A stretch of 10,363 nt of DNA from contig CAMZLT010000118.1 in assembly GCA_947311745.1 (NCBI GenBank), forward strand, positions 1 to 10,363. The letters are read 5' to 3'. The notes under the pieces were generated by a model. That model saw nothing but the letters and a program-made list of their open reading frames with translations. It searched no databases and was not told the DNA's origin. Numbering within the stretch: position 1 is the first letter of the stretch; every line of letters starts with the position of its first letter. Shown piece by piece: positions 1 to 7,063 of the stretch. The stretch is from an uncultured Flavobacteriaceae bacterium. GTDB lineage: Bacteria > Bacteroidota > Bacteroidia > Flavobacteriales > Flavobacteriaceae. The translations under genes were made by a program, and so were the position numbers.

Positions 1-162
1 ATTGACTTTAGCAACGATTTTATATCCGCAGTCTCACCAAAGGCGATATTGTCGTGATATAAATCTGTGTAAAGTTAGATTAATCATTTTACATTCATAA
101 GCAAGTTCGGTTGCTTTTTGTAATTTTTTACAATTTTTATATCGACCCTCTAATAAAATCAA
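1..162 (-). pseudogene. Possible decayed four-helix-bundle (S23/IVP-like) gene remnant
   Basis: A minus-strand frame runs from a TTG at 162 (just after an in-frame TAG) to a TGA at 34-36. It contains YKN...QKATELAYE (about 141-85), which resembles the N-terminal signature of the four-helix-bundle / 23S rRNA intervening-sequence protein family (YKNL-x-x-WQKA-x-EL), with the usual Trp replaced by Leu. A second minus frame, open from 74 to the window edge, reads NIAFGETADIKSLL (about 50-9). That resembles the later NIA-x-GS-x-AEL-x-T-x-LL segment of the same family. The middle of the family (the IPxNIAEG region) is absent and the two pieces are in different frames, so I infer an internal deletion plus a frameshift. 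The match is from memory of the family pattern only. Chance similarity, or the start of an unrelated gene leaving the window, remains possible. Confidence 0.3.
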
Positions 163-316
163 CTATTGAAGTAAACCTTATTTTATAAAATAATTCGTAA
201 AAACACTTATATTCCGCAATAAATATAAAACAAGTAACAATAAAATAACCAAGAAAATTCCTCTTTTATGATTTGGTTTTTTTCTTGGTTTGTAATTTCT
301 AAATTCCATAAAAAAA
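163..316. other. A/T-rich non-coding spacer downstream of glmS
   Basis: This very A/T-rich stretch lies between the possible remnant and the glmS stop codon. I see no coding frame with Bacteroidota-like protein character, no tRNA-like or rRNA-like sequence and no direct repeat. The only structure noted is the hairpin at 247-290. Confidence 0.6.
247..290 (-). terminator. Weak candidate terminator hairpin after glmS
   Basis: AACCAAGAAAA (247-257) is perfectly complementary to TTTTCTTGGTT (280-290), giving an 11-bp stem around a 22-base loop, about 27 bases beyond the glmS stop on the minus strand. The transcript downstream is U-rich but has no clean U-run. The stem is A/T-rich and the loop long, so this may only be a weak terminator or a 3' end stabiliser. 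Confidence 0.4.
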
Positions 317-2170
317 TTATTCTACGGTAACGGATTTTGCTAAATTTCGTGGTTGATCAACATTTTTACCAAGCATTACTGCAATATGATAGGATAATAA
401 TTGTAACGGAATTGTAGTTAACAAAGGTGTTAATGCTTCTTCGGTTTCAGGAATTTCAATAATATGATCTGCAATTCCTTTTACAGTAGTATCTCCTTCG
501 GTAACTACGGCAATAATTTTACCATTTCTAGATTTAATTTCTTGAATATTACTCACTACTTTTTCGTAATGCCCTTTATTGGTTGCAATTACAACAATTG
601 GCATATTCTCGTCAATTAGTGCAATTGGTCCGTGTTTCATTTCAGCTGCAGGATATCCTTCCGCATGAATATACGATATTTCTTTTAGCTTTAAAGCTCC
701 TTCTAAAGCAACAGGAAAATTAAAACCTCTACCTAAGTATAAAAAATTAGTAGCATTTTTATAAATACTTCCTATTTTTTCTACCTTATCATTAATCGCT
801 AATAAGCTTTCTACTTTTTTAGGAATTAATTCCATTTCTTGTAAATAGGTATGGTAAGCAGATTTAGAAATACTTCCTTTTGCCAATCCTAATTTTAATG
901 CAATTAAAGTTAAAACGGTAATTTGTGTAGTAAATGCTTTTGTAGATGCTACACCTATTTCTGGTCCAGCATGTGTGTATGCTCCTGCATCGGATTCTCT
1001 AGCAATAGACGAACCAACTACATTACAAACACCAAAAACAAAAGCTCCTTTTTCTTTAGCCATTTTAATTGCTGCTAAAGTATCGGCAGTTTCACCAGAT
1101 TGGGAAATTGCAATTACAATATCCTTATCGGTAATTATCGGATTTCTATATCTAAATTCTGAGCCATATTCTACCTCAACAGGAATTCTTGCAATATCTT
1201 CAAATAAATATTCGGCAACTAAACCTGCATGCCAAGAAGTACCACAAGCAACAATTATTATACGGTTTGCAGTAGTAAACTTTTGTAGGTTATCGTCAAT
1301 TCCTGCCATCTTAATCAAACCTTCGTTAACTAACATTCTACCACGATAGGTATCGGTAATTGCTTTTGGTTGCTCGTATATTTCTTTAAGCATAAAATGG
1401 TCGTAACCTCCTTTTTCAATTTGTTCTAGACTAAGTTTTAACTCTAAAACATCTGGGTTAACTAAGGAATCACTTTTTATATTTCGCACACGAACCTCTC
1501 TACCTATTTTAATAATTGCCATTTCTCCATCTTCTAAATAGATAGCATTTTTAGTGTATTCTATAAATGGTGAAGCGTCGGATGCCACAAAAAATTCTTT
1601 GTTATCTTTACCAATTCCGATAGCAATCGGACTACCAAGTCTAGCTACAACAAATTCATCTGGTTTTGTCTTATCAAAAACGGTAATTGCATATGCACCA
1701 ACCACTTCATTTAATGCTAGTTGTACTGCTTTACCAAGTTTTACATTTTCTTTATTTTTAATTTCTTCAATTAAATTAATCAAAACTTCGGTATCGGTAT
1801 CACTTTTAAAAGTATAACCTCGTTTAATCAAAACCTGTTTTATGGTATCGTAATTTTCAATAATACCATTGTGTATAATTACTAAATTTTCCGATTCGGA
1901 GTAATGTGGATGTGAATTTACATCGTTAGGAACACCATGTGTTGCCCAACGTGTATGCCCAAAACCTATTTTACCAGATACAGAAATTTCATCAGAAATT
2001 TTCTCTTCTAAATCCGATACTTTTCCTTTTGTCTTGACAAGTTTTATAGTTTCCTTATCGTATAAAATCAAACCAGCACTATCGTAACCACGATATTCTA
2101 ATCTTTTTAAACCGTTAATAATAATTGGATATGCATCTCGATAACCTATATAACCTGCAATTCCACACAT
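317..2170 (-). CDS. glmS: Glutamine--fructose-6-phosphate aminotransferase (isomerizing)
   Basis: GlmS converts fructose-6-P and glutamine to glucosamine-6-P and glutamate in the cytoplasm, the first committed step to UDP-GlcNAc for peptidoglycan and LPS. The 617-residue length is close to the E. coli enzyme (609). Residues 1-225 are a class II glutaminase domain: MCGIAGYIG with Cys2 as nucleophile once Met1 is removed, GHTRWATHG at 71-79, HNGIIEN at 100-106 and SDTDTE at 123-128. Two SIS sugar-isomerase domains follow, with CGTSWHAG at 309-316 and SQSGETADT at 356-364 in the first. The second holds KLKEISYIHAEG (494-505), KHGPIALID and the C-terminal DQPRNLAKSVTVE. Glu497, His513 and Lys612 correspond to E. 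coli Glu488, His504 and Lys603. It is last in a minus-strand unit, starting 6 bases after the DUF4270 stop. No glmS ribozyme-like leader can fit in that gap. Confidence 0.98.
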   Translation of the reverse strand: MCGIAGYIGYRDAYPIIINGLKRLEYRGYDSAGLILYDKETIKLVKTKGKVSDLEEKISDEISVSGKIGFGHTRWATHGVPNDVNSHPHYSESENLVIIHNGIIENYDTIKQVLIKRGYTFKSDTDTEVLINLIEEIKNKENVKLGKAVQLALNEVVGAYAITVFDKTKPDEFVVARLGSPIAIGIGKDNKEFFVASDASPFIEYTKNAIYLEDGEMAIIKIGREVRVRNIKSDSLVNPDVLELKLSLEQIEKGGYDHFMLKEIYEQPKAITDTYRGRMLVNEGLIKMAGIDDNLQKFTTANRIIIVACGTSWHAGLVAEYLFEDIARIPVEVEYGSEFRYRNPIITDKDIVIAISQSGETADTLAAIKMAKEKGAFVFGVCNVVGSSIARESDAGAYTHAGPEIGVASTKAFTTQITVLTLIALKLGLAKGSISKSAYHTYLQEMELIPKKVESLLAINDKVEKIGSIYKNATNFLYLGRGFNFPVALEGALKLKEISYIHAEGYPAAEMKHGPIALIDENMPIVVIATNKGHYEKVVSNIQEIKSRNGKIIAVVTEGDTTVKGIADHIIEIPETEEALTPLLTTIPLQLLSYHIAVMLGKNVDQPRNLAKSVTVE

Positions 2171-2176
2171 AGCTTT

Positions 2177-3796
2177 TTAATTTAATTCTGAATAAAAAAT
2201 CTCTAACTTCACTCGTTTATCATAATCTGCATCTGTAGATTGATAACGGTTTCCGTAAATAGTAACTCCTCTAGGATCAAAACTAAAATTTCTTACAATC
2301 GTATCATCTGGATTTGTTGCATCAGGAATATCCGTTGTATTAAATGTTTTGATAGCAAATTTGCTAGGAGAAATAGCATCGTCTTTTTTTAGCACTTCCG
2401 ATAAGTAGTCGGTAATTCTAAAACGATATTTTATGTTTGTTGTAACAGCATCATCTCCAGATCCTGTTGTTTCAGTTTGTAAATTACCATCGTAAATAGC
2501 TTCGCCTTCGGTAATAATATCTAAAATTTGTGTATTTTCATAGACACCATTTACTGGGTTTTCGTCTAATTTACATAAAAATAATCGTGTTGGCACTTTA
2601 CTTTCGCTTAAATCTTGGTTAATATTTAACACAATATTTGCTTCGTTAATTAACCAATTATTTTGTCGCATTTGTGCTAAATCTACTCCTTGAAAAGCAT
2701 CTACAACAACCATAGAACCTGCATTACCTTGAATAAATAAATTTTGTTCGCCTTGTGTTGTATTTGGAGCGTTTAAAACGGATTGAATATCTGTAGTAGC
2801 TGTGCTATAATCTCTTTCGTACACACTGTTTCGGATAACGCCATTTAAAGAAAATACCATTTCTTGTTTTGTTCTAACAGGAACATTGGTATCATCAGTA
2901 TCGCCATCACCATTTAAATCGGTATCGGTTTCGTTTTTTAAAACATCATTTGAATAATAAATCGTCATATTTGCTCCACTAAAATTAGTTTGCATATATG
3001 CTCCGTTATTCCCTGATGCTTCAAAATACAATCCTTTAAAGAAAAGAGTAAATTTTTCTAAGGATTCAAAATCCGTTTCATTACCATTTACAAAATTATT
3101 TTCAAAAAAAGTCTTGTCTAATTCCAATTTAATTGAAGGTGTTAAATCTGCTTTTTTAATGGTATCTACATCTATGGTAACATTATCGTTTTCAAAAAAA
3201 TCAGCTCGTGTAACCAACAACATCGTGTCGTTTTTGTTTGGTTTAAAGTTACTATTATGCAATTCTGCCAATTTAGTATATACCTTATCGGAATAATATT
3301 TTTTTAATTCTGTAGGATCTACTTCATCATATCTATTTAAATATGTTCCTAATCGATATATTTTTAATTGAAATTCTTGCGTATCATCGCCATAAATTTC
3401 ATTTAACGCAAAATTTGGTGTTCCAGTATCATTATCTGCCTCTCGTGTTGCATTATAAGGTATATCTAATACCACTTTATCAATACTTGGATTTTCACCA
3501 AAATTTACACCAGTAGCAGGAATATTTACTTGTGTTGCAACACTTGCACGTAAAATTCCGTATTTAGAACTATTATATACACCAAGACCATTAATAGGTA
3601 AATTGTCGGTTCGTGATTTTTCTAAATTTTGATTGTACGCAATCGTTTCGAAAATTACTTTATCGGAATTAAACTGTTCGTTTGTTACCAATTCTGTTCC
3701 GATATTTTCAAAATCGTGTTCGCAAGAAACACTAACAAAAACAAGAACGATTACTAATATTAAAAATTTTAATAACTGCAATAATTTAATTATCAT
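2177..3796 (-). CDS. DUF4270 family lipoprotein
   Basis: The 539-residue protein resembles the Bacteroidota DUF4270 family, whose function is unknown to me. The N-terminus is a lipoprotein signal: Lys4, a hydrophobic stretch to Val23, then VSVS-Cys25, where Ser at -3 is a loose fit to the lipobox. The mature start (CEHDFENIGTELV) is acidic, as in Bacteroidota lipoproteins exported to the cell surface, so outer-membrane or surface placement is likely but inferred. The body looks beta-rich, with repeated aromatic/hydrophobic alternation and no further membrane segment. A calcium-loop-like acidic insertion (DTDLNGDGDTDD, about 290-301) interrupts it. The C-terminus is RGVTIYGNR...VKLEIFYSELN and there is no T9SS tail. 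The ATG at 3796 sits directly before the signal peptide, 24 bases after the upstream GT5-domain gene, so co-transcription with that gene and glmS is likely. The gene neighbourhood suggests an envelope role, not a defined one. Confidence 0.88.
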   Translation of the reverse strand: MIIKLLQLLKFLILVIVLVFVSVSCEHDFENIGTELVTNEQFNSDKVIFETIAYNQNLEKSRTDNLPINGLGVYNSSKYGILRASVATQVNIPATGVNFGENPSIDKVVLDIPYNATREADNDTGTPNFALNEIYGDDTQEFQLKIYRLGTYLNRYDEVDPTELKKYYSDKVYTKLAELHNSNFKPNKNDTMLLVTRADFFENDNVTIDVDTIKKADLTPSIKLELDKTFFENNFVNGNETDFESLEKFTLFFKGLYFEASGNNGAYMQTNFSGANMTIYYSNDVLKNETDTDLNGDGDTDDTNVPVRTKQEMVFSLNGVIRNSVYERDYSTATTDIQSVLNAPNTTQGEQNLFIQGNAGSMVVVDAFQGVDLAQMRQNNWLINEANIVLNINQDLSESKVPTRLFLCKLDENPVNGVYENTQILDIITEGEAIYDGNLQTETTGSGDDAVTTNIKYRFRITDYLSEVLKKDDAISPSKFAIKTFNTTDIPDATNPDDTIVRNFSFDPRGVTIYGNRYQSTDADYDKRVKLEIFYSELN

Positions 3797-3820
3797 ATAC
3801 TATATATTTGAACTTTAATT

Positions 3821-4633
3821 TTAAGAATTTAAAACGTGATTTAAATAAAAATCGGTGTACGCCTCTACAAACTCTTCTTCTGGTTTATATTCTAAAACAG
3901 GATTTTTATAGTCCTCTAAAAATTTTACCACATCTAATGGCAAAGAAAAACTACCTTGAATTACAGCGTCTGCATTAGCGATTGCAATTTTAGATAAATT
4001 ATTAAAATTAGGCTCTTTAAGAAATGTTAATTTTTCGTCGTCTAGATTATCAAATTTAAGTTTATCTATTAATTCTTTAGATAAAGTTCCTTCAAACGGT
4101 TCGTTATAAATAGATGCAACTATTTTACTTTGTGTAAATAAGGCATCATTTTTATAGTATGTCTTAAGATACAACGGAATTAAAGCTGCCATCCATCCAC
4201 TCACGTGAATAATATCTGGCGCCCAATTTAATTTTTTAACGGTTTCTAAAACTCCTTTTGCAAAGAAAATAGCACGTTCGTCATTATCTTCAAACAAATC
4301 GTTATCTTCGTTTGTAAAAAGTGCTTTTCTTTTAAAATACTCTTCATTATCTATAAAATAAACTTGCATTCTCTCACGAGGAATAGAAGCTACTTTAATA
4401 ATCAAAGGCATATCAATATCGTTTATTATCAAGTTTACTCCTGACAAGCGAATTACTTCATGTAATTGATGTTTTCTTTCGTTAATCAAACCAAATCTTG
4501 GCGTAAAAACGCGAATCATTGCACCTTTCTGATTCATCTTTCTTGGCATTTCAAAAGCCATCTTAGATGTTTGATTTTCTGGTAAATATGGCATCATTTC
4601 GGATGCGATATATAAAATTTTCTTATCTTTCAT
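3821..4633 (-). CDS. Stand-alone glycogen/starch synthase N-terminal (GT5) domain protein
   Basis: The 270 residues match only the N-terminal Rossmann-like half of GT5 glycogen/starch synthases, which are normally about 480 residues. Visible family features are ILYIASEMMPYLPEN (6-20), RVFTPRFGLINERKHQLHE (41-59), VYFIDNEEYFKR (91-102), DNDERAIFFAKGVLE (116-130) and PDIIHVSGW (139-147). The C-terminal glycosyltransferase half is absent without any frameshift: the frame stops at 3821 and DUF4270 begins 24 bases later. The KTGGL ADP-glucose motif expected after SEM is replaced by LPENQTS, and the HAHDWH-type motif is HVSGW. I therefore doubt catalytic glycogen synthesis and see a conserved paralogue with a binding or regulatory role, which is inference. 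It is first in the glmS unit and diverges from panC. Databases often label such proteins glycogen or starch synthase. Confidence 0.88.
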   Translation of the reverse strand: MKDKKILYIASEMMPYLPENQTSKMAFEMPRKMNQKGAMIRVFTPRFGLINERKHQLHEVIRLSGVNLIINDIDMPLIIKVASIPRERMQVYFIDNEEYFKRKALFTNEDNDLFEDNDERAIFFAKGVLETVKKLNWAPDIIHVSGWMAALIPLYLKTYYKNDALFTQSKIVASIYNEPFEGTLSKELIDKLKFDNLDDEKLTFLKEPNFNNLSKIAIANADAVIQGSFSLPLDVVKFLEDYKNPVLEYKPEEEFVEAYTDFYLNHVLNS

Positions 4634-4716
4634 AAGTTATTGGTATTCCTAAATAAATAAGGAACTATATTTTTATTATAAATATTTTAATTTTGTTTAA
4701 AACATCTTATAGAGTG

Positions 4717-4724
4717 CAAAAATA
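4717..4724 (-). promoter_or_regulatory. Candidate -7 promoter element for the GT5-DUF4270-glmS unit
   Basis: On the minus strand the sequence reads TATTTTTG, an exact match to the Bacteroidota -7 consensus TAnnTTTG. A start near 4711 would give a leader of about 78 bases. No clear TTTG appears at the expected -33 position (around 4744-4747), so the assignment rests on the -7 element alone. Confidence 0.4.
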
Positions 4725-4730
4725 CGAAAA

Positions 4731-4764
4731 TTTGCATAGATTTACCATTAAAATATTAAGTTTA
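4731..4764 (+). promoter_or_regulatory. Candidate promoter for panC
   Basis: TTTG at 4731-4734 and TAAGTTTA at 4757-4764 (one mismatch to TAnnTTTG) are 22 bases apart, within the spacing reported for flavobacterial promoters. Transcription would begin near 4770, leaving a leader of about 24 bases before the panC ATG. Confidence 0.4.
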
Positions 4765-4793
4765 CACCCTTTTAACAGTTATTTAATAAAATT

Positions 4794-5636
4794 ATGCTTG
4801 TTTTTAACACTATTGAATCCCTTCAAAAACATATTTCAGAATTACCAAAACGCACTTCTATTGGCTTTGTACCAACGATGGGTGCTTTACACAAAGGCCA
4901 TCTTTCGCTTATTAAAAAAGCTGAAAAACAAAATAAAATTACTGTTGTTAGCATCTTTGTAAATCCAACACAGTTTGATAATGCTGAGGATTTAGTTAAC
5001 TATCCAAAAACTATAGAGAAAGATTTAAAATTATTACAATCGGTAAATTGTAGTATTGCCTTTATTCCTTCGGTAAAAGAAATTTACAATGAAAATATAT
5101 ATTCCGAATCGTTTGATTTTGGTGGAATTGAAAATGAAATGGAAGGAAAATTCCGCAAAGGACATTTTAACGGCGTTGCAACAATTGTAAAACGATTGTT
5201 CGAAATTGTAAAACCAACAAAAGCGTATTTTGGCAAAAAAGATTTTCAGCAATTACAAATCATTAAAAAATTAGTAGAGATTAAAAAAATACCTGTAAAG
5301 ATAAAAGGTTGTGCCATTTTTAGAGAACCCGACGGTTTAGCAATGAGTTCTAGAAACACTAGACTTACTAAAGAACAACGAGAAGCAGCTCCGTTTATTT
5401 ATAAAATATTAAAAAAAGCGAAGAAAAAATTTGGCACAAAAAATGCAGACACAGTTATAGAATGGGTAGAAAAAAAATTTAAAAAACATCCTATTTTAGA
5501 TTTAGAATATTTTTTAATTGCAAATGAAGATACTCTACAATCGGTTAATAAAAAAGATAATAATAAAAAACAACGAGCATTTATAGCGGTTTATGCTGGT
5601 AAAATTAGATTAATTGACAATCTAAGTTTAAATTAA
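4794..5636 (+). CDS. panC: Pantothenate synthetase (pantoate--beta-alanine ligase)
   Basis: PanC joins D-pantoate and beta-alanine using ATP, via a pantoyl-adenylate, to make pantothenate (vitamin B5), the precursor of CoA. The 280-residue length is usual for the family. Visible signatures are FVPTMGALHKGH (25-36, the HIGH-like ATP motif with His33 and His36), FVNPTQF (55-61), KFRKGHFNGVATIV (119-132), YFGKKDFQQL (145-154) and REPDGLAMSSRN (177-188, the KMSKS-like loop). The ATG at 4794 gives the family-typical N-terminus of about 25 residues before the TMGALH block. It is first in a plus-strand unit, with panD 45 bases downstream supplying its beta-alanine substrate. The Lys-rich C-terminal half is in line with the A-rich base composition. 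Confidence 0.98.
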   Translation: MLVFNTIESLQKHISELPKRTSIGFVPTMGALHKGHLSLIKKAEKQNKITVVSIFVNPTQFDNAEDLVNYPKTIEKDLKLLQSVNCSIAFIPSVKEIYNENIYSESFDFGGIENEMEGKFRKGHFNGVATIVKRLFEIVKPTKAYFGKKDFQQLQIIKKLVEIKKIPVKIKGCAIFREPDGLAMSSRNTRLTKEQREAAPFIYKILKKAKKKFGTKNADTVIEWVEKKFKKHPILDLEYFLIANEDTLQSVNKKDNNKKQRAFIAVYAGKIRLIDNLSLN

Positions 5637-5646
5637 GCTGCTTAAA

Positions 5647-5677
5647 TTTTATAGTGTTCATAAAAATAGTATTTTTG
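5647..5677 (+). promoter_or_regulatory. Candidate internal promoter just before panD
   Basis: TATTTTTG at 5670-5677 exactly matches the -7 consensus TAnnTTTG and is followed by CC. TTTT at 5647-5650, 19 bases upstream, is a one-mismatch -33 element. The -7 element ends only 4 bases before the panD ATG, so a transcript from here would be nearly leaderless. The match could be chance in T-rich DNA. Confidence 0.35.
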
Positions 5678-5681
5678 CCAA

Positions 5682-6029
5682 ATGTTAGTAACCGTAGTAA
5701 AATCAAAAATTCATAGAGTCAAAGTAACAGGAGCAGATCTTAATTACATTGGTAGTATAACTATTGATGAGGATTTAATGGATGCTGCTAATATTATTGA
5801 AGGCGAAAAAGTTTTAATCGTAAACAACGATAATGGCGAACGTTTAGAAACTTATGTAATTCCTGGTCCACGAAAAAGTGGTGAAATCACCTTAAACGGA
5901 GCTGCTGCTAGAAAAGTAGCTGTTGGCGATACCTTAATCTTAATTACTTTTGCTATTTTAGAATTTGAAGAAGCAAAGCAATTCAAACCCGCTTTGGTGT
6001 TTCCTAATGATACAAATTTATTAGATTAA
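5682..6029 (+). CDS. panD: Aspartate 1-decarboxylase proenzyme
   Basis: PanD decarboxylates L-aspartate to beta-alanine, the second substrate of PanC. It is made as a proenzyme that cleaves itself between Gly24 and Ser25, seen here in YIGSITID (22-29), leaving a pyruvoyl group on the new N-terminal residue of the alpha chain. Other family features are KSKIHRVKVTGADLNY (7-22), with the substrate-binding Lys9, followed by RLETYVIPGPR, and then TLNGAAAR and VGDTLILI near the end. The 115-residue length is typical. The ATG at 5682 places Lys9 and the Gly24-Ser25 site at the same numbers as in E. coli PanD, supporting this start. It lies 45 bases after panC and 2 bases before the membrane-protein gene, so translation with the latter is probably coupled. 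Confidence 0.98.
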   Translation: MLVTVVKSKIHRVKVTGADLNYIGSITIDEDLMDAANIIEGEKVLIVNNDNGERLETYVIPGPRKSGEITLNGAAARKVAVGDTLILITFAILEFEEAKQFKPALVFPNDTNLLD

Positions 6030-6031
6030 TT

Positions 6032-6997
6032 TTGAATAAAAAACTTAAAAAAACACTTTTAATACTACTTCCAATTTTTTTGGGAGTTTTTTTAATTTGG
6101 TATTTTCTAGGTAAATTTTCGCAAGAACAAATCGATAAAATTCTTTACGATTTAAAACATGCTAATTATTATTGGATTTTATTGTCTTTGTTTTTTGGTA
6201 TTTTAAGTCATTTATCACGAGCATATCGTTGGCATTTTATGTTAGACCCCCTAGGCTATAAGCCAAAATTCGCAAATAGTGTAATGGCTGTTTTAATTGC
6301 TTACCTATTAAATTTGGTAATTCCAAGATCAGGAGAAGTTGGCAGAGCTGCTGCTTTATCAAAATACGAAAACATTCCGTTTGAAAAGGGTTTTGGTACT
6401 ATTGTGGCAGAACGAATATCAGACATTATCATGCTATTCTTAATTTTAGGAATTGTTTTTTTCTTACAAACCGATTTAATCATTAGCTACTTTTCAGGAG
6501 TAGATCCTACTAAAAAAATTATAATTTTGTTACTTGGTATTGTTTTGTTTGTATTTGGGTATCATTTTATAAAAAAATCTAAGCATCCTTTTTTAATAAA
6601 AATAAAAAGTTTTCTTTCTGGTTTATTGGAAGGCATTAGCAGTATTTTAAAAATGAAAAAAAAATGGGCTTTTATATTTCATACTTTTTTTATTTGGTTA
6701 ATGTATATTTTAATGTTTTGGGCTGTAACCTTTACCATACCAGAAACATCTAACCTATCTTTTGAAGCAATTTTAGTAGGTTTTATTGCAGGAGCGATTG
6801 CTATGTCTATTACAAATGGTGGTTTTGGAGCATATCCTTTATTTGTAGCTACTGCATTTGTTACATACGGAATTGCAAAGGAATCAGGAGCTTCGTTTGG
6901 TTTATTAATGTGGTTTTCGCAAACCGTAATGGTTTTGATTTTTGGTGGTTTATCCTTTTTTTTATTACCTATTTATAATAAAGAAAACGTAACCTAG
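6032..6997 (+). CDS. UPF0104 / lysylphosphatidylglycerol synthase-like transmembrane protein
   Basis: This 321-residue polytopic inner-membrane protein belongs to the UPF0104 group, related to the flippase-like membrane half of MprF but lacking its soluble aminoacyl-transferase domain. Hydrophobic segments are visible at about 7-26, 45-61, 84-98, 129-147, 162-180, 212-236, 245-260, 265-281 and 289-313. Conserved blocks include LSRAYRW (61-67), NLVIPRSGEVGRA (94-106), FEKGFGTIVAERISD (117-131) and SITNGGFGAYPLF (259-271). The start is a TTG at 6032, 2 bases after the panD stop. The next in-frame ATG is about 200 bases further on and would remove conserved membrane segments, so TTG is preferred. 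The substrate is unknown; lipid or glycolipid handling is inference from the family. Its tight position after panD suggests co-expression with pantothenate synthesis, without proving a shared role. Confidence 0.88.
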   Translation: MNKKLKKTLLILLPIFLGVFLIWYFLGKFSQEQIDKILYDLKHANYYWILLSLFFGILSHLSRAYRWHFMLDPLGYKPKFANSVMAVLIAYLLNLVIPRSGEVGRAAALSKYENIPFEKGFGTIVAERISDIIMLFLILGIVFFLQTDLIISYFSGVDPTKKIIILLLGIVLFVFGYHFIKKSKHPFLIKIKSFLSGLLEGISSILKMKKKWAFIFHTFFIWLMYILMFWAVTFTIPETSNLSFEAILVGFIAGAIAMSITNGGFGAYPLFVATAFVTYGIAKESGASFGLLMWFSQTVMVLIFGGLSFFLLPIYNKENVT

Positions 6998-7007
6998 GTA
7001 ACAAATA

Positions 7008-7039
7008 TTTCTTTAATATATATATAAGTAGTATATTTA
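7008..7039 (+). promoter_or_regulatory. Candidate promoter for the secreted FG-GAP protein
   Basis: TATATTTA at 7032-7039 differs by one base from TAnnTTTG and has a weak TTTC at 7008-7011 upstream, 20 bases away. A start near 7045 would leave a leader of about 19 bases. The region is highly A/T-rich, so chance matches are likely. Confidence 0.3.
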
Positions 7040-7063
7040 CACAAATCTTTAAAAAATATTATT

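Larger units (their letters stand above)
4634..4793. promoter_or_regulatory. Divergent intergenic promoter region (GT5-domain gene / panC)
   Basis: This 160-base A/T-rich region separates two divergent transcription units and holds candidate promoters for both strands within 50 bases (annotated separately). Near the start of the minus-strand gene, TTCCT (4646-4650) and AGGAA (4660-4664) could pair as a small hairpin in its leader. No G/C-rich riboswitch-like structure is seen. Confidence 0.6.

Noticed and set aside
975..1349. Plus-strand open frame opposite glmS
   Set aside because: It lies entirely antisense to the conserved SIS domain of glmS and has no domain character of its own.
2171..2176. 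glmS ribozyme or riboswitch upstream of glmS
   Set aside because: Only 6 bases separate glmS from the preceding gene, too short for such a structure, and those regulators belong mainly to Gram-positive bacteria.
4693..4962. Plus-strand open frame overlapping the panC start in another frame
   Set aside because: It overlaps panC, whose frame shows all family motifs from residue 1. The alternative translation is Leu/Lys-rich with no conserved feature.
5632..5644. TTAAGC-T-GCTTAA palindrome at the panC stop
   Set aside because: The stem is short with a one-base loop, too tight to fold as RNA and without a U-run, so it is not called a terminator; an operator role has no further support.
6992..6999. 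ACCTAGGT palindrome over the UPF0104 stop codon
   Set aside because: An 8-base palindrome overlapping a stop codon with no partner repeat or flanking structure is expected by chance.
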